From the NCBI RefSeq assembly GCF_014529945.1, contig NZ_JACVFB010000009.1, positions 186,001-250,000 of the forward strand: a stretch of DNA of 64,000 nt. Direction: 5' to 3'. Below the pieces are notes generated by a model that searched no databases, was not told the origin of the DNA, and saw nothing but the letters and a program-made list of their open reading frames with translations. A program made the translations under genes and the position numbers. Positions 1 through 7,817 of this stretch are shown here, piece after piece. The stretch is from Chitinophaga varians. GTDB taxonomy: Bacteria; Bacteroidota; Bacteroidia; Chitinophagales; Chitinophagaceae. Position 1 is the first letter of the stretch. Each line of letters begins with the position of its first letter.

Positions 1-1
1 C

Positions 2-145
2 TGCAAAGTGGATGTCTGGGCAGAAAAAGAAAAAGAACGTTTTCAACAACAGGCCTTCGCTCACCTCGAAGATATCGCTGTGCTGTCGGCCCGTAAAAAA
101 CCACTGATGGAACTGGCAGACTTCCTGTTAAACCGCCAGCAGTAA
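2..145 (+). CDS. C-terminal tail of a polyprenyl diphosphate synthase (partial)
   Basis: An open frame enters from the left edge and ends at a TAA at 143-145, giving the last 47 residues of a protein. The tail has the pattern HLEDIAVLSARKKPLMELADFL followed by a charged end, which resembles the helical C-terminus of Bacteroidota trans-polyprenyl (farnesyl/geranylgeranyl/octaprenyl) diphosphate synthases, where a small-residue helix is followed by a L..L..F...R ending. If correct, the enzyme chains isopentenyl diphosphate units in the cytoplasm for quinone or carotenoid side chains. The catalytic DDxxD motifs lie outside the window, so the call rests only on the tail. A long hairpin with a T-run follows at 183-283. 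Confidence 0.6.
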   Translation, partial: CKVDVWAEKEKERFQQQAFAHLEDIAVLSARKKPLMELADFLLNRQQ

Positions 146-182
146 TTTTTATATTCAAAATCGCATTATATTCGCGTCTTTC

Positions 183-283
183 TCAGGACCGGAGGGGGAA
201 AAATGAATAAATAATTAGATTGTTAAATGATTATTTTTCATATATTCATTTTCCCGGCCACCGGTCCTGGGCAAGATTTTTTT
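183..283 (+). terminator. Long inverted repeat with T-run, terminator-like
   Basis: A 9-bp perfect stem (CAGGACCGG at 184-192 with CCGGTCCTG at 261-269) encloses a second imperfect stem formed by a GGGGGAAAAATGAATA-like arm (from 194) and its partner TATTCATTTTCCC (242-254). T7 follows at 277-283. It lies between the prenyl synthase tail and the permease. It is longer than a normal intrinsic terminator and might also be an interspersed palindromic element, but only one copy is seen here. Confidence 0.6.
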
Positions 284-319
284 ATTAAAAGACAACACTA
301 AAACGTAATTCCGTCGCCA

Positions 320-1951
320 ATGTCTAACTCGCTGTTTAGAAAGAAGTCCCTGACCACGATTATCAAAGATGCCAATGAAGGAATGACTGACAGCCTTGAA
401 ACAGGAGTAGGCATGCACAAAGTACTGAAGGTGAAAGACCTGACGGCGATGGGGATTGCAGCGGTAATTGGCGCCGGTATTTTCTCCACTATTGGGGAAG
501 CTTCTTTTCATGGCGGCCCGGGCGTGTCCCTGCTGTTTGTGATCACCGCTATCACCTGCGGATTCTCCGCCCTCTGCTATGCAGAATTTGCCTCCCGCGT
601 ACCGGTGTCCGGCAGCGCATATACTTATTCATATGTGACTTTCGGTGAACTGGCAGCCTGGGTAATTGGCTGGGCGCTGATTCTGGAGTATGCCATTGGT
701 AATATCGCGGTGGCCATCTCCTGGAGCGGCTATTGCAATAACCTTTTACGCGGACTCGGCATAGCGTTGCCAGACTGGCTCTCGAGCAACTATGACAGTG
801 CTTCACAAGCGACCATAGAAGCTGCACCACATATTTTCGGGATCCCTTTTATCGTCAACCTGCCGGCTTTCCTGATCGTCATTCTGATCACTTACCTGGC
901 TTATGTAGGTATCCGGGAAAGTAAGCGCAGCGCCAATTTTATGGTGGGACTGAAGATCCTGGTGATCCTGTTTGTGATCGCCCTGGGCTTTTTTTATGTG
1001 AATCCGGGCAACTGGAGCCCCTTTATGCCTAACGGTTTCTCTGGCGTTTTGAAAGGCGTATCGGCCGTGTTTTTTGCCTATATCGGCTTTGATGCCGTGA
1101 GCACCACCGCGGAGGAATGTTCAAACCCGCAACGCGATCTGCCACGTGGCATGATTTACTCCCTCATTATCTGTACCGTGTTGTATGTACTGATCTCTTT
1201 TGTACTGACAGGCATGGTGCCTTATTTCAAACTGAAAGTAGACGACCCGCTGGCGTTTGTGTTCAACGAAGTGAACCTGCCGGGTATCAGCTATATCATC
1301 TCTGTGAGTGCCGTGGTGGCCACCACCAGCGTACTCCTGGTGTTCCAGATCGGTCAGCCCCGTATCTGGATGAGCATGAGCCGTGATGGCCTGTTGCCCA
1401 AAAAATTCGCTAAAATCCATCCCCGGTTTAAAACGCCGTCCTTCGCCACCATTATCACCGGTATCATTGTGGGCGTGCCGGCGCTCTTTCTTAATCTGAC
1501 GATCGTAACAGACCTCACCAGTATCGGAACGCTGTTCGCCTTCATCCTGGTATGCGGCGGTGTGTTGATGCTGCCTCCACAGGAGAAAACCGCAGAGAAA
1601 CGGTTCCGGTTGCCTTACATCAGCGGCCAGATCATTGTGCCTGTGCTGGTAGTGGGACTGCTGGTGCTTTTCCGGGGAGAGATCGGCCGCAGATTGTCTT
1701 TTGAAGGCGGCTGGGAGGTATGGAAACACAATATTCCCTTCTTTTTCTTTGCCATTGTGACGGTGTTGATCACCTGGTTCTCCGCGGTACGTAAGCTGTC
1801 GCTCATCCCGGTATTGGGACTGCTCAGCTGTTTTTACCTGATGACCGAGATCGCGCTGAAAAACTGGATCGTATTCAGCATCTGGTTAGTCATTGGCCTC
1901 AGCATTTACTTCCTTTACAGCTACCGCCACAGTAAGCTCCGTCAGGCCTAA
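320..1951 (+). CDS. APC-family amino acid permease (cationic amino acid transporter type)
   Basis: This 543-residue integral membrane protein belongs to the amino acid-polyamine-organocation superfamily. A cytoplasmic N-terminus of about 40 residues is followed by the first membrane helix with the unwound substrate motif GAGIF (residues 51-55). The hydrophobic profile continues with a dozen or more helices, and a conserved ISFVLTGM...YF segment follows near residue 290. The closest families are the CAT-type (YfnA/YkbA-like) permeases, which usually import amino acids by proton symport across the inner membrane. Substrate cannot be read from the sequence. The start at 320 is the first in-frame ATG after the upstream hairpin and leaves a plausible charged N-terminus. 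It is monocistronic or co-transcribed with the DoxX-like gene 50 nt downstream. Confidence 0.93.
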   Translation: MSNSLFRKKSLTTIIKDANEGMTDSLETGVGMHKVLKVKDLTAMGIAAVIGAGIFSTIGEASFHGGPGVSLLFVITAITCGFSALCYAEFASRVPVSGSAYTYSYVTFGELAAWVIGWALILEYAIGNIAVAISWSGYCNNLLRGLGIALPDWLSSNYDSASQATIEAAPHIFGIPFIVNLPAFLIVILITYLAYVGIRESKRSANFMVGLKILVILFVIALGFFYVNPGNWSPFMPNGFSGVLKGVSAVFFAYIGFDAVSTTAEECSNPQRDLPRGMIYSLIICTVLYVLISFVLTGMVPYFKLKVDDPLAFVFNEVNLPGISYIISVSAVVATTSVLLVFQIGQPRIWMSMSRDGLLPKKFAKIHPRFKTPSFATIITGIIVGVPALFLNLTIVTDLTSIGTLFAFILVCGGVLMLPPQEKTAEKRFRLPYISGQIIVPVLVVGLLVLFRGEIGRRLSFEGGWEVWKHNIPFFFFAIVTVLITWFSAVRKLSLIPVLGLLSCFYLMTEIALKNWIVFSIWLVIGLSIYFLYSYRHSKLRQA

Positions 1952-2001
1952 ATCCGGGTTATTTTTCGTAACTTAATAGCCAGTTCTTTAAATGTCATTT
2001 T

Positions 2002-2469
2002 ATGAACACGCTACAAAGAGTTGCACGATGGGGTGATGCACATCACCCGGTATGGTTGAGCGTTGTACGTATGGCGCTGGGCCTTTTCCTGATGTGGGTA
2101 GGTGTCCTGTTTGTGATGAACAGGGATGCACTGGACACTATGATCAATCAAAGCCCGGCGTTGGTTACTTTCGCCTTCTTCATTGCACACTACATTGTTT
2201 TTGTGCATATCGTAGGCGGACTGTTCATAGCGATGGGCCTGGAAACCCGGTTCTGCGCCGTGCTGAACATCCCGATATTGCTGGGAGCACTGTTCTTCGT
2301 GCATTCACGGACGGGATTGTTCCAGGTGTATCCGGTGTTGGGTCTCTCTGTGCTGGTGCTCATACTGCTGATCGTTTTTGCGATAACCGGCAGTGGACGC
2401 ATCTCCGTGGACGAGTTTATGCGGAGGCATCCGGAAAGGAAGCGTAAGCATACCTACATCGATTTCTGA
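2002..2469 (+). CDS. DoxX-like inner membrane protein
   Basis: This is a 155-residue protein with four predicted membrane helices (around residues 20-40, 60-82, 87-103 and 112-130) and a basic C-terminal tail ending RKRKHTYIDF. Size, four-helix layout and the G-rich VGGLFIAMGLETRF segment between helices 2 and 3 fit the DoxX/DoxD-like superfamily, whose members include subunits linked to thiosulfate:quinone oxidoreduction and many proteins of unknown role. Nothing here fixes a substrate. It lies 50 nt behind the permease on the same strand. Confidence 0.75.
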   Translation: MNTLQRVARWGDAHHPVWLSVVRMALGLFLMWVGVLFVMNRDALDTMINQSPALVTFAFFIAHYIVFVHIVGGLFIAMGLETRFCAVLNIPILLGALFFVHSRTGLFQVYPVLGLSVLVLILLIVFAITGSGRISVDEFMRRHPERKRKHTYIDF

Positions 2470-2589
2470 GCCGGCTGTTTAATATAGGCGTACCTGTGAG
2501 TACCACCATTTTAATGGCGCAGGAGAGGTACGGCCCCCACCAAAATCAAATCTTCCTGTCTCTTCGTCACTTTTTCCCCGTCAAAATTC

Positions 2590-2597
2590 TATTTTTG
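2590..2597 (+). promoter_or_regulatory. Probable -7 element for the Smr gene
   Basis: TATTTTTG matches the Bacteroidota -7 consensus TAnnTTTG and lies 19 nt before the ATG at 2617. A convincing TTTG -33 box at the right spacing is not seen, so this is a half-supported promoter. Confidence 0.4.
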
Positions 2598-2616
2598 TGC
2601 CCAGAAGAATGCAAAT

Positions 2617-3672
2617 ATGAAATATCAAACTGGAGACAAGATATTACTGTTGAGCTCAAAAGAAGAAGGCACAGTAGTAGACATTGTCAATGACAATATG
2701 GTGATGATAGAAGTGAAAGGCACTACTTTCCCGGTATACCTTGATCAGATAGACTTCCCCTATTTCCATCGTTTTACCCAGCAGAAACTGGTAAAAGAAA
2801 AGCCCCGCCAGATTCCCGGGGATGAGATCAAAGTAGACAGAAAAAAATACGAAGTGTTTAAGACAGACAAAGGCATGTTCCTGTCTGTATTGCCGGTATA
2901 TCAATTTGATGGATACGATGAAACCGTGAAGCTGATGAAGTTTCACCTGTTTAACGATACGCCGCATGCCATGCGCTTTTATTTTCAGATATGGCTCAAC
3001 AATCAGATGGACCTGGAGATAAAGAATGAAATACAGCCGTATAATCATTTTTATCTGGCAGATCTGATATTTGAATCCCTGAATGATAATCCGCGGTTTG
3101 AGTTTACCTTTTTCCTGAAAGAGCCACAGCCTAAGCTGGCCACTTCTGTGAAGAAGACCTGGAAGATCAAACCCAAACAGATGTTCACCCAGTTGGAAGA
3201 GCTGCGTACCAAAGCAGAAGCTACCCTGACTTACACACTGTTTGACAAATTCCCGGATAAAGAACCAGAGCCGCCAGCGCCGGCAGAACAGCCAAACGCC
3301 AAAAAGGCCAAACCAACAGCTACTATTGGTTCAGGCAACTTCGCCAGTCTGCTGAGCAAAATACAGCTGCAGCCCGAAACGACCCTGGAGCCTAAACATG
3401 AGGTAGACCTGCATATTGAAGCCCTGGAGAAAAACTGGAAGGGGATGAGCAACATCGCGATACTGGCGGTGCAGCTCAATGCTTTTCAGCGTTACCTCGA
3501 TTTAGCGATCAGTCATCATCAGCATAATCTGATAGTGATCCATGGCGTGGGCAAAGGCAAGCTGAAAGATGAAATTCACCAGATCCTCCGTCAGACGCCG
3601 GAGGTAGCAAACTTTGTGAACCAATACCATGCTAAGTATGGTTATGGCGCCACTGAAATCACTTTTAAATAA
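2617..3672 (+). CDS. DUF2027 protein with C-terminal Smr domain
   Basis: This 351-residue cytoplasmic protein has three visible parts. An N-terminal beta-rich segment (about 1-70) starts MKYQTGDKILLLSSKEEGTV and resembles the KOW/SH3-like start of DUF2027. A central region follows, with a proline/alanine-rich linker near residues 210-235. The C-terminal Smr domain (about 260-351) carries the DLHIE motif and the IHGVGKGKLKDEI signature. Smr domains occur in MutS2 and act as nicking endonucleases, or in ribosome-rescue factors that cleave mRNA. This protein lacks any MutS ATPase portion, so a nucleic-acid role is likely but the substrate is unknown. A strong terminator follows at 3704-3739. Confidence 0.85.
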   Translation: MKYQTGDKILLLSSKEEGTVVDIVNDNMVMIEVKGTTFPVYLDQIDFPYFHRFTQQKLVKEKPRQIPGDEIKVDRKKYEVFKTDKGMFLSVLPVYQFDGYDETVKLMKFHLFNDTPHAMRFYFQIWLNNQMDLEIKNEIQPYNHFYLADLIFESLNDNPRFEFTFFLKEPQPKLATSVKKTWKIKPKQMFTQLEELRTKAEATLTYTLFDKFPDKEPEPPAPAEQPNAKKAKPTATIGSGNFASLLSKIQLQPETTLEPKHEVDLHIEALEKNWKGMSNIAILAVQLNAFQRYLDLAISHHQHNLIVIHGVGKGKLKDEIHQILRQTPEVANFVNQYHAKYGYGATEITFK

Positions 3673-3703
3673 CTGCGTACATCATAGCTGCATACGCGAA
3701 GCT

Positions 3704-3739
3704 CTTTAGCGCCTAAATATTTTGGCGCTAAAGGGTTTT
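3704..3739 (+). terminator. Intrinsic terminator after the Smr gene
   Basis: A perfect 10-bp stem is formed by CTTTAGCGCC (3704-3713) and GGCGCTAAAG (3724-3733), followed by GTTTTA. It separates the Smr gene from the rnpB promoter. Confidence 0.85.
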
Positions 3740-3752
3740 AAGTTTAAAATAT

Positions 3753-3785
3753 TTTGCACCTGAATGCCCAAATGCGGTACCTTTG
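3753..3785 (+). promoter_or_regulatory. rnpB promoter (TTTG-N21-TAccTTTG)
   Basis: TTTG at 3753-3756 and TACCTTTG at 3778-3785 are separated by 21 nt, an exact match to the Bacteroidota sigma-ABfr promoter. The expected transcription start, 6-9 nt after the -7 box, coincides with the 5' end of the RNase P RNA at about 3794. Confidence 0.8.
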
Positions 3786-3793
3786 CGCTCCAA

Positions 3794-4155
3794 CTACAAA
3801 CCGTGCTATCGTTCCTTTGGCTTGTCTGAAGGGAAGGAAAGTCCGGACAGCGTAGAGCAACACACCACCTAACGGGTGGGCTCCGGCTTGCCGGAGACAG
3901 AGAGTGCCACAGAAAATTACCGCCCTGCTTCGGCGGGGTAAGGGTGAAAATGTGGGGTAAGAGCCCACGGTGCAGGCAGGTAACTGTTTGTGCGGGTAAA
4001 CCTTGTGTGCTGAAATGCCATGTATACGGACGTTTGAGGGCTGCTCGTCCGATGTCCGAGGGTAGGCAGATACAGGGGGCGCGCGAGCGTCACCGCAGAT
4101 AAATGATAGCAACCCTGGCTTGCCAGGGGACAGAATCCGGCTTACAGGTTTGTAG
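3794..4155 (+). ncRNA. rnpB: RNase P RNA (class A)
   Basis: This is the catalytic RNA of RNase P, which removes 5' leaders from tRNA precursors. The terminal helix P1 is seen directly: CTACAAACC (3794-3802) pairs with GGTTTGTAG (4147-4155). The 5' part contains the universally conserved GGAAAGTCCGGAC segment (about 3835-3847). The 3' part contains ACAGAATCCGGCTTACAG just before P1. Further helices are evident, for example the hairpins CCACCTAACGGGTGG and CCGGCTTGCCGG, and the conserved AGGGTGAAAATGTGGGGTAAGAG region. Length, about 362 nt, is normal for type A. A T-rich stretch follows at once and probably terminates transcription. Confidence 0.95.
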
Positions 4156-4234
4156 TTTTTTTCTTTTTCTTTTCCCCTGCTTTGATATTACAATAAAACC
4201 TCCTATCTTCTCACCCTTATTAATCCTGTTTTTT

Positions 4235-4648
4235 ATGACGTTAAGAGACGAACGTAACTGGGGCACTTTTATTCACCTTGGTGGTATCGTGGGCTCTGCT
4301 ATTTTCAGGCCGGCCGGCAATGTAATCCTCGTGCTGGTATTATGGCTGATCAAACGCAATGAATCCCGTTTTGTGGATGATCAGGGCAAAGAAGCCATTA
4401 ATTTTCAGATTACCATCAGTCTGGTCAGCGTGCTGATCTCTATACTGGCGGGTATTTTCAATGGCCTTTGGTCATTAGGCAGCTGGATGACCGGTGGTTT
4501 CTTTTTCTCCAATGGCTGGAGCTGGAGTTGGGGCGGGCTGCATGGCCTGTTATGGGTGGTGAACCTGATCTTTAGTATTATCGCTGCGGTGAAGGCGAAT
4601 GAAGGCGTTTCCTATAGGTATCCGTTTTCGCTGAGACTGGTTAAATAG
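4235..4648 (+). CDS. DUF4870 (Tic20-like) small membrane protein
   Basis: This 137-residue protein begins MTLRDERNWGTFIHLGG. It has a first helix around residues 10-35, the conserved polar KRNESRFVDDQGKEAINFQ segment, and two further helices. That pattern is the DUF4870 family, distantly related to chloroplast Tic20; the function is unknown. Upstream in-frame codons would run into the RNase P RNA, so the ATG at 4235 is chosen. A Gly/Trp-rich loop (FFFSNGWSWSWGGLHG) precedes the last helix. Its TAG stop (4646-4648) directly abuts the first copy of the large palindromic element. Confidence 0.85.
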   Translation: MTLRDERNWGTFIHLGGIVGSAIFRPAGNVILVLVLWLIKRNESRFVDDQGKEAINFQITISLVSVLISILAGIFNGLWSLGSWMTGGFFFSNGWSWSWGGLHGLLWVVNLIFSIIAAVKANEGVSYRYPFSLRLVK

Positions 4649-4806
4649 TCACGCAAAGGCGCAAAGCAGCAAAGAGCGCAAAGAAGATATTTAAGAAAAT
4701 AAAGAAAGCAAAGGAGCGAATGTCAGATTCTGATATTCGCTCCTTTGCTTTCTTTTATTAATCTTAAAAACCTTTGCGCTCTTTGCTGCTTTGCGCCTTT
4801 GCGTGA
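4649..4806. repeat. Large nested palindrome, copy 1 of 3
   Basis: The outer arms 4649-4683 and 4772-4806 are perfect 35-nt inverted repeats starting TCACGCAAAGGCGCAAAGC. Inner arms 4701-4720 and 4736-4755 form a perfect 20-bp stem (AAAGAAAGCAAAGGAGCGAA), and the centre pairs again (TCAGA/TCTGA). Even the spacers can pair partly (TTTAAGA with TCTTAAA), so nearly all 158 nt can form one hairpin. The outer arm carries CAAAG at 8-9-nt pitch. It lies exactly between two convergent genes: one base after the TAG of the DUF4870 gene and one base before the TAG of the protease gene. It could act as a bidirectional terminator. Copies 2 and 3 are at 11971 and 18022. Confidence 0.95.
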
Positions 4807-4807
4807 G

Positions 4808-6499
4808 CTAGTTTTTTCTAACCGGTTTCATTTTCGCTTTGTTCTTCTTCTTCACGTTTTCGCCTTTGATGGTGGCAGCCAGTTTTAAGGCCTCATAAGT
4901 GTTCACCACACCACCGCTGACAGAAAGATCCGCGAAGTCAATTTTTTCGTCCTGTGTACCTGGTTTGTTCACTTCTTTGGTACCATCAGGGAGCGGTGTT
5001 GCACTCTTTTCGAGAATATATTTCAGTTGACGGGCGCTCAGCTCAGGATAATAGGAGAGCACGAGGGCGGCCACGCCGGCCACTACCGGTGCTGCCATGC
5101 TGGTGCCGCTGGCACTGCCGTACTTATTGCCACCAGGAATGGTAGAGTAGATCTGTACGCCGGGCGCAAAGAGGTCCACGTTCTTTTTGCCATAGTTGGA
5201 GAAGCCTGCTACTTTATCAGGAGCCTGGCCATTGCCGCTGGCGCCTACGGTGATGAAGTTGTCCGCACGGGGGCTGCCATCTGCAAAATCCGGGTTAGGG
5301 TAGTTCGGCACTGAGTCGTTGTTAGCGCCATCGTTGCCAGCTGCATGTACCAGCAATACGCCTTTCTTTTGTGCGTATTTAACTGCATCATCCACCCAGT
5401 CTTTGTGAGGAGAGTAGGGTTTACCGAAGCTCATATTGATGATCTGCGCGCCGTTGTCTACCGCATAGCGGATCGCCAGGGCCACGTCTTTATCCCTTTC
5501 ATCGCCATCAGGCACTGCTTTTACCGCCATGATGCGCACGTTGTCGGCCACGCCGTCGATACCTGCCCCGTTGTTACGGAGGGCGCCGATAATACCACTA
5601 ACGTGGGTGCCATGGAAGCCGAATTTACCCATCACGTCGTTGTTGCCGTATTTGGTATCGGTGATATCCTCGTATTTGTCGCCCACGATCTTTTCGCGGT
5701 TTTGATTGGGTGGCACTTCTGTGGCTTCAGCTTTTCTTTTCAGGTCGCCCATGTAGGCATCGAATTCCATTTTGAATTCACCGAAAGATGCAGGCTCTTC
5801 GCCTGTGCTTTTCAGCAGCCGGGTCATGAAGTTGCGCGCCAGGAGCACATCCTGATTGGTGGTTTGGATACTGTCGAGCTGGCCAACAGTAAAGTCTTCC
5901 TTATTGAGGTAGGTCTTCAGAATATTTTCGCATTTGTTGACGTTCTCCTGAAGTTTGGCCATCGATTTATACTGCAGCTTGGTCTGGGAGCTGGGTTTTT
6001 CTATTTTCTGTTTGAGGGTTTGCCAGATGGCATATTCCTTAGAATTCTTATCCAGCGTAGAGTCAGGATCACCGTACTTGTTTTTGTAGCGATAGTATTC
6101 GCGGGTAGCTTCATCGGAGTCTTCTTTCAGGCTGCTGCCATCTTTAGCGCCAAGGAAGTTCCAGCCGTGAATATCGTCTATGTAACCATTCCCGTCGTCG
6201 TCTTTCCCGTTGCCGGGTATTTCGCCCGGATTGGTCCACAGGATGCCTTTAAGGTCTTCATGGAGGGTATCAATACCGGAATCAATTACCGCGACAATCA
6301 CCGGTGTGCTTTTTTTCCCTTTCAGTATCTCTTTGTAGGCTTTTTCGGTATTGGTGCCGTAAACACTGTCGGTCTCATAGTTCAGTAACTGCCAGTTTTT
6401 CGGTACCTGGGTTTTACTCTGGGCACTGGATTTTGTTGTAAAAGCAGCCGTCAATGCAACACATGCCAAGACTGCAACCTCTCGACTAAACAATTTCAT
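4808..6499 (-). CDS. Secreted subtilisin-like serine protease (S8)
   Basis: This 563-residue protein has a signal peptide (residues 1 to about 26, ending SSAQS). The S8 catalytic triad is visible: Asp73 in VIAVIDSGIDTLHEDL, His296 in FHGTHVSGI and Ser467 in SGTSMAAPVVAG, with oxyanion Asn389 in AAGND. About 180 residues with a long charged, coiled-coil-like part are inserted between the Asp and His motifs, much more than in subtilisin. The enzyme is therefore probably active, exported to periplasm or surface. No T9SS sorting domain is seen; the C-terminus is a basic stretch (KKKNKAKMKPVRKN). It ends directly at palindrome copy 1. Confidence 0.95.
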   Translation of the reverse strand: MKLFSREVAVLACVALTAAFTTKSSAQSKTQVPKNWQLLNYETDSVYGTNTEKAYKEILKGKKSTPVIVAVIDSGIDTLHEDLKGILWTNPGEIPGNGKDDDGNGYIDDIHGWNFLGAKDGSSLKEDSDEATREYYRYKNKYGDPDSTLDKNSKEYAIWQTLKQKIEKPSSQTKLQYKSMAKLQENVNKCENILKTYLNKEDFTVGQLDSIQTTNQDVLLARNFMTRLLKSTGEEPASFGEFKMEFDAYMGDLKRKAEATEVPPNQNREKIVGDKYEDITDTKYGNNDVMGKFGFHGTHVSGIIGALRNNGAGIDGVADNVRIMAVKAVPDGDERDKDVALAIRYAVDNGAQIINMSFGKPYSPHKDWVDDAVKYAQKKGVLLVHAAGNDGANNDSVPNYPNPDFADGSPRADNFITVGASGNGQAPDKVAGFSNYGKKNVDLFAPGVQIYSTIPGGNKYGSASGTSMAAPVVAGVAALVLSYYPELSARQLKYILEKSATPLPDGTKEVNKPGTQDEKIDFADLSVSGGVVNTYEALKLAATIKGENVKKKNKAKMKPVRKN

Positions 6500-6824
6500 G
6501 TTCTATAATTAATAATTAAAATATCATGATGCGAATAAAGGTATAGAAAAAGGCTTAGAACGGGCGAATTTTAATGATAAGCGCACTATTTGTTGGTTAA
6601 CTGGAGAAAATTATATGAGTGGCCATTCTTATCAGGTAATGGGAGCTAAACAGCCGCGTTGTCCACCCATCACATTACTGCTATAATTTCGCGGGGAAAA
6701 CCTACCTTTACGACGGTTCCTTTCTTTTCCTCTGTAACGTTCTCTTCCCCATCAGGCGCCCATTTCAGGGGAATATCCCCTTGTGATTTTGTTTTGTATT
6801 ACCTCATCATTAAAAACTACCGTC
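6500..6824. other. Divergent intergenic region
   Basis: No gene is seen. On the minus strand TACCTTTA (plus positions 6536-6543) is a one-mismatch -7 element about 37 nt upstream of the protease ATG and may be its promoter; the -33 side is weak. No good plus-strand promoter for the next gene was found. Confidence 0.4.
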
Positions 6825-7355
6825 ATGCTGAAAACTGCTATTCTAGCCACCCTGCTGGCTGCCGGTAATGCCGCCTTTGCCACCGGCCCTGAAAAAGTGA
6901 CCACCGTTATTTTCGTGAACGCAGCGGAAGAGGAATCATCACCATCCGCCGGCCTTAGTGATGAAGGGCGGGACCAGACCCGTTCCTTTACAGAGGCCTG
7001 CCGGCATATCGACGTGGCCGCTATTTATACCATTTACGTCAACAAGGCTGTACAGACAGTAACGCCATTATCAGAACTACGGCAATTACAGCCGGTTTAT
7101 TACTGGGTAACGAAAGATCAGGAGACCAGAGACTGTGTATTGGACTGCATTGTCAGACAAAACAGGGGCAAGACAATCGTTATTTGTGGAAATCCGGAAA
7201 ATATTCCTGCTATGGCCAGAAGCCTTGGTGTAAGGGCAAAAACAGTCAGAACCCTTTATGATAAAGGATCAGGTCAGTTTTTGATTGTCCGCGTACTTGG
7301 AAATAATACTGCCGTAGCACAAAAGTTGAATATGAATATTCAAAAAAAAGTCTAA
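6825..7355 (+). CDS. Secreted histidine-phosphatase-fold protein, catalytic residues missing
   Basis: This 176-residue protein has a signal peptide (MLKTAILATLLAAGNAAFAT), which decides the start at 6825 over an in-frame ATG 42 nt upstream. The body lines up with exported histidine phosphatase (phosphoglycerate-mutase superfamily) proteins: LSDEGRDQTRSFTEAC for the usual LsxeGrxqA, IYTIYVNKAVQTVTPL for the Iyvs..RaxqTA.pl segment, and ICGNPENIPAMARSLG for the usual VGHSNTIPxlvxxLG. The active-site RHG/RHAE motif is replaced by FVNAAE and the second catalytic His (GHS) by CGNP. It is therefore probably a pseudo-enzyme in the periplasm. Its role is unknown. A terminator follows at 7435-7464. 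Confidence 0.8.
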   Translation: MLKTAILATLLAAGNAAFATGPEKVTTVIFVNAAEEESSPSAGLSDEGRDQTRSFTEACRHIDVAAIYTIYVNKAVQTVTPLSELRQLQPVYYWVTKDQETRDCVLDCIVRQNRGKTIVICGNPENIPAMARSLGVRAKTVRTLYDKGSGQFLIVRVLGNNTAVAQKLNMNIQKKV

Positions 7356-7434
7356 TATTTATAGTCGGAAGAATATTTGATGGCTTCCCGCTATCGGATA
7401 TTTTTCTCATAAGCATGGTTTCCGTTTAACGAAA

Positions 7435-7464
7435 AGCGGGGTTCTCTAACCTCGCTACTTTTTT
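7435..7464 (+). terminator. Terminator of the phosphatase-like gene
   Basis: AGCGGGGTT (7435-7443) pairs with AACCTCGCT (7448-7456, one G-T pair) over a CTCT loop, followed by a T6 run at 7459-7464. Confidence 0.7.
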
Positions 7465-7465
7465 A

Positions 7466-7706
7466 AAAACTTTGAATCCGGAAATTGTGTAAGTCGATGT
7501 ATGTAGAGGAAAGCCCTGTGTTTGCAGGGAAATTTTATCAACCGCTTTTAAATCTGATCAGGGAGGAGCGCATCCTGACATGAATGTTAAAAGCTCCGGG
7601 GCAAAGCCTCGGAGCTGGAAGAAGCCAGGAGTTTAACCACAAATTTGATTATCAAAAACTTTATCATAGAAGGGCTGGCCAGGATGGTCGGCCCTTTGGT
7701 TTTTTG
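7466..7706 (+). ncRNA. Candidate structured small RNA of unknown class
   Basis: A terminator closes the upstream gene at 7464, yet a second one occurs at 7671-7706 (AGGGCTGGCC with GGTCGGCCCT, then T6), so some transcript probably ends there although no protein gene lies between. The intervening sequence can fold extensively: AAATTGTG near 7482 with CACAAATTT near 7638; CCCTG-loop-CAGGG near 7516-7531; GCTTTTAA near 7548 with TTAAAAGC near 7590; and a strong hairpin AGCTCCG...CGGAGCT (about 7594-7618). No known class was recognised: there are no tmRNA, SRP or 6S landmarks I can verify. No good promoter was found at its start, so this is a tentative call. Confidence 0.3.
7671..7706 (+). terminator. 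Intrinsic terminator without an upstream protein gene
   Basis: A 10-bp stem with two G-T pairs (7671-7680 with 7686-7695) is followed by TTGGTTTTTT. It would end a plus-strand transcript starting after 7464. Confidence 0.7.
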
Positions 7707-7787
7707 ATCTGATCCGTCTGATTCGTTTCGGTCCGCCTGTTTCCGGTCTCATCCGTTTGGGTTCGTTGTATTCCATCTGATTTGATC

Positions 7788-7817
7788 CCCCAGGGCTGAA
7801 GCCCTGGGCTATGTTGT
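7788..7817 (+). repeat. REP-like palindrome, copy A
   Basis: CCCAGGGCTGAAGCCCTGGG is a near-perfect 20-nt palindrome with an asymmetric tail CTATGTTGT. The same unit occurs inverted at 7935-7963. The palindrome plus conserved flank is typical of bacterial REP sequences, which are often mobilised by RAYT (Y1-type) transposases; none is seen in the window. Confidence 0.7.

Noticed and set aside
3744..4112. 122-codon minus-strand frame
   Set aside because: Lies across the RNase P RNA gene; its Arg/Pro-rich product reflects RNA structure.
5345..6388. 347-codon plus-strand frame
   Set aside because: Antisense to the S8 protease with its complete catalytic triad; a shadow frame.
7706..7786. T/C-rich repeated words (CTGATCCG, CTGATTCG, CTCATCCG, CTGATTTG) as a CRISPR-like array
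   Set aside because: The words are short, degenerate and without regular spacers, and no cas genes occur. They may be a minor degenerate repeat only.
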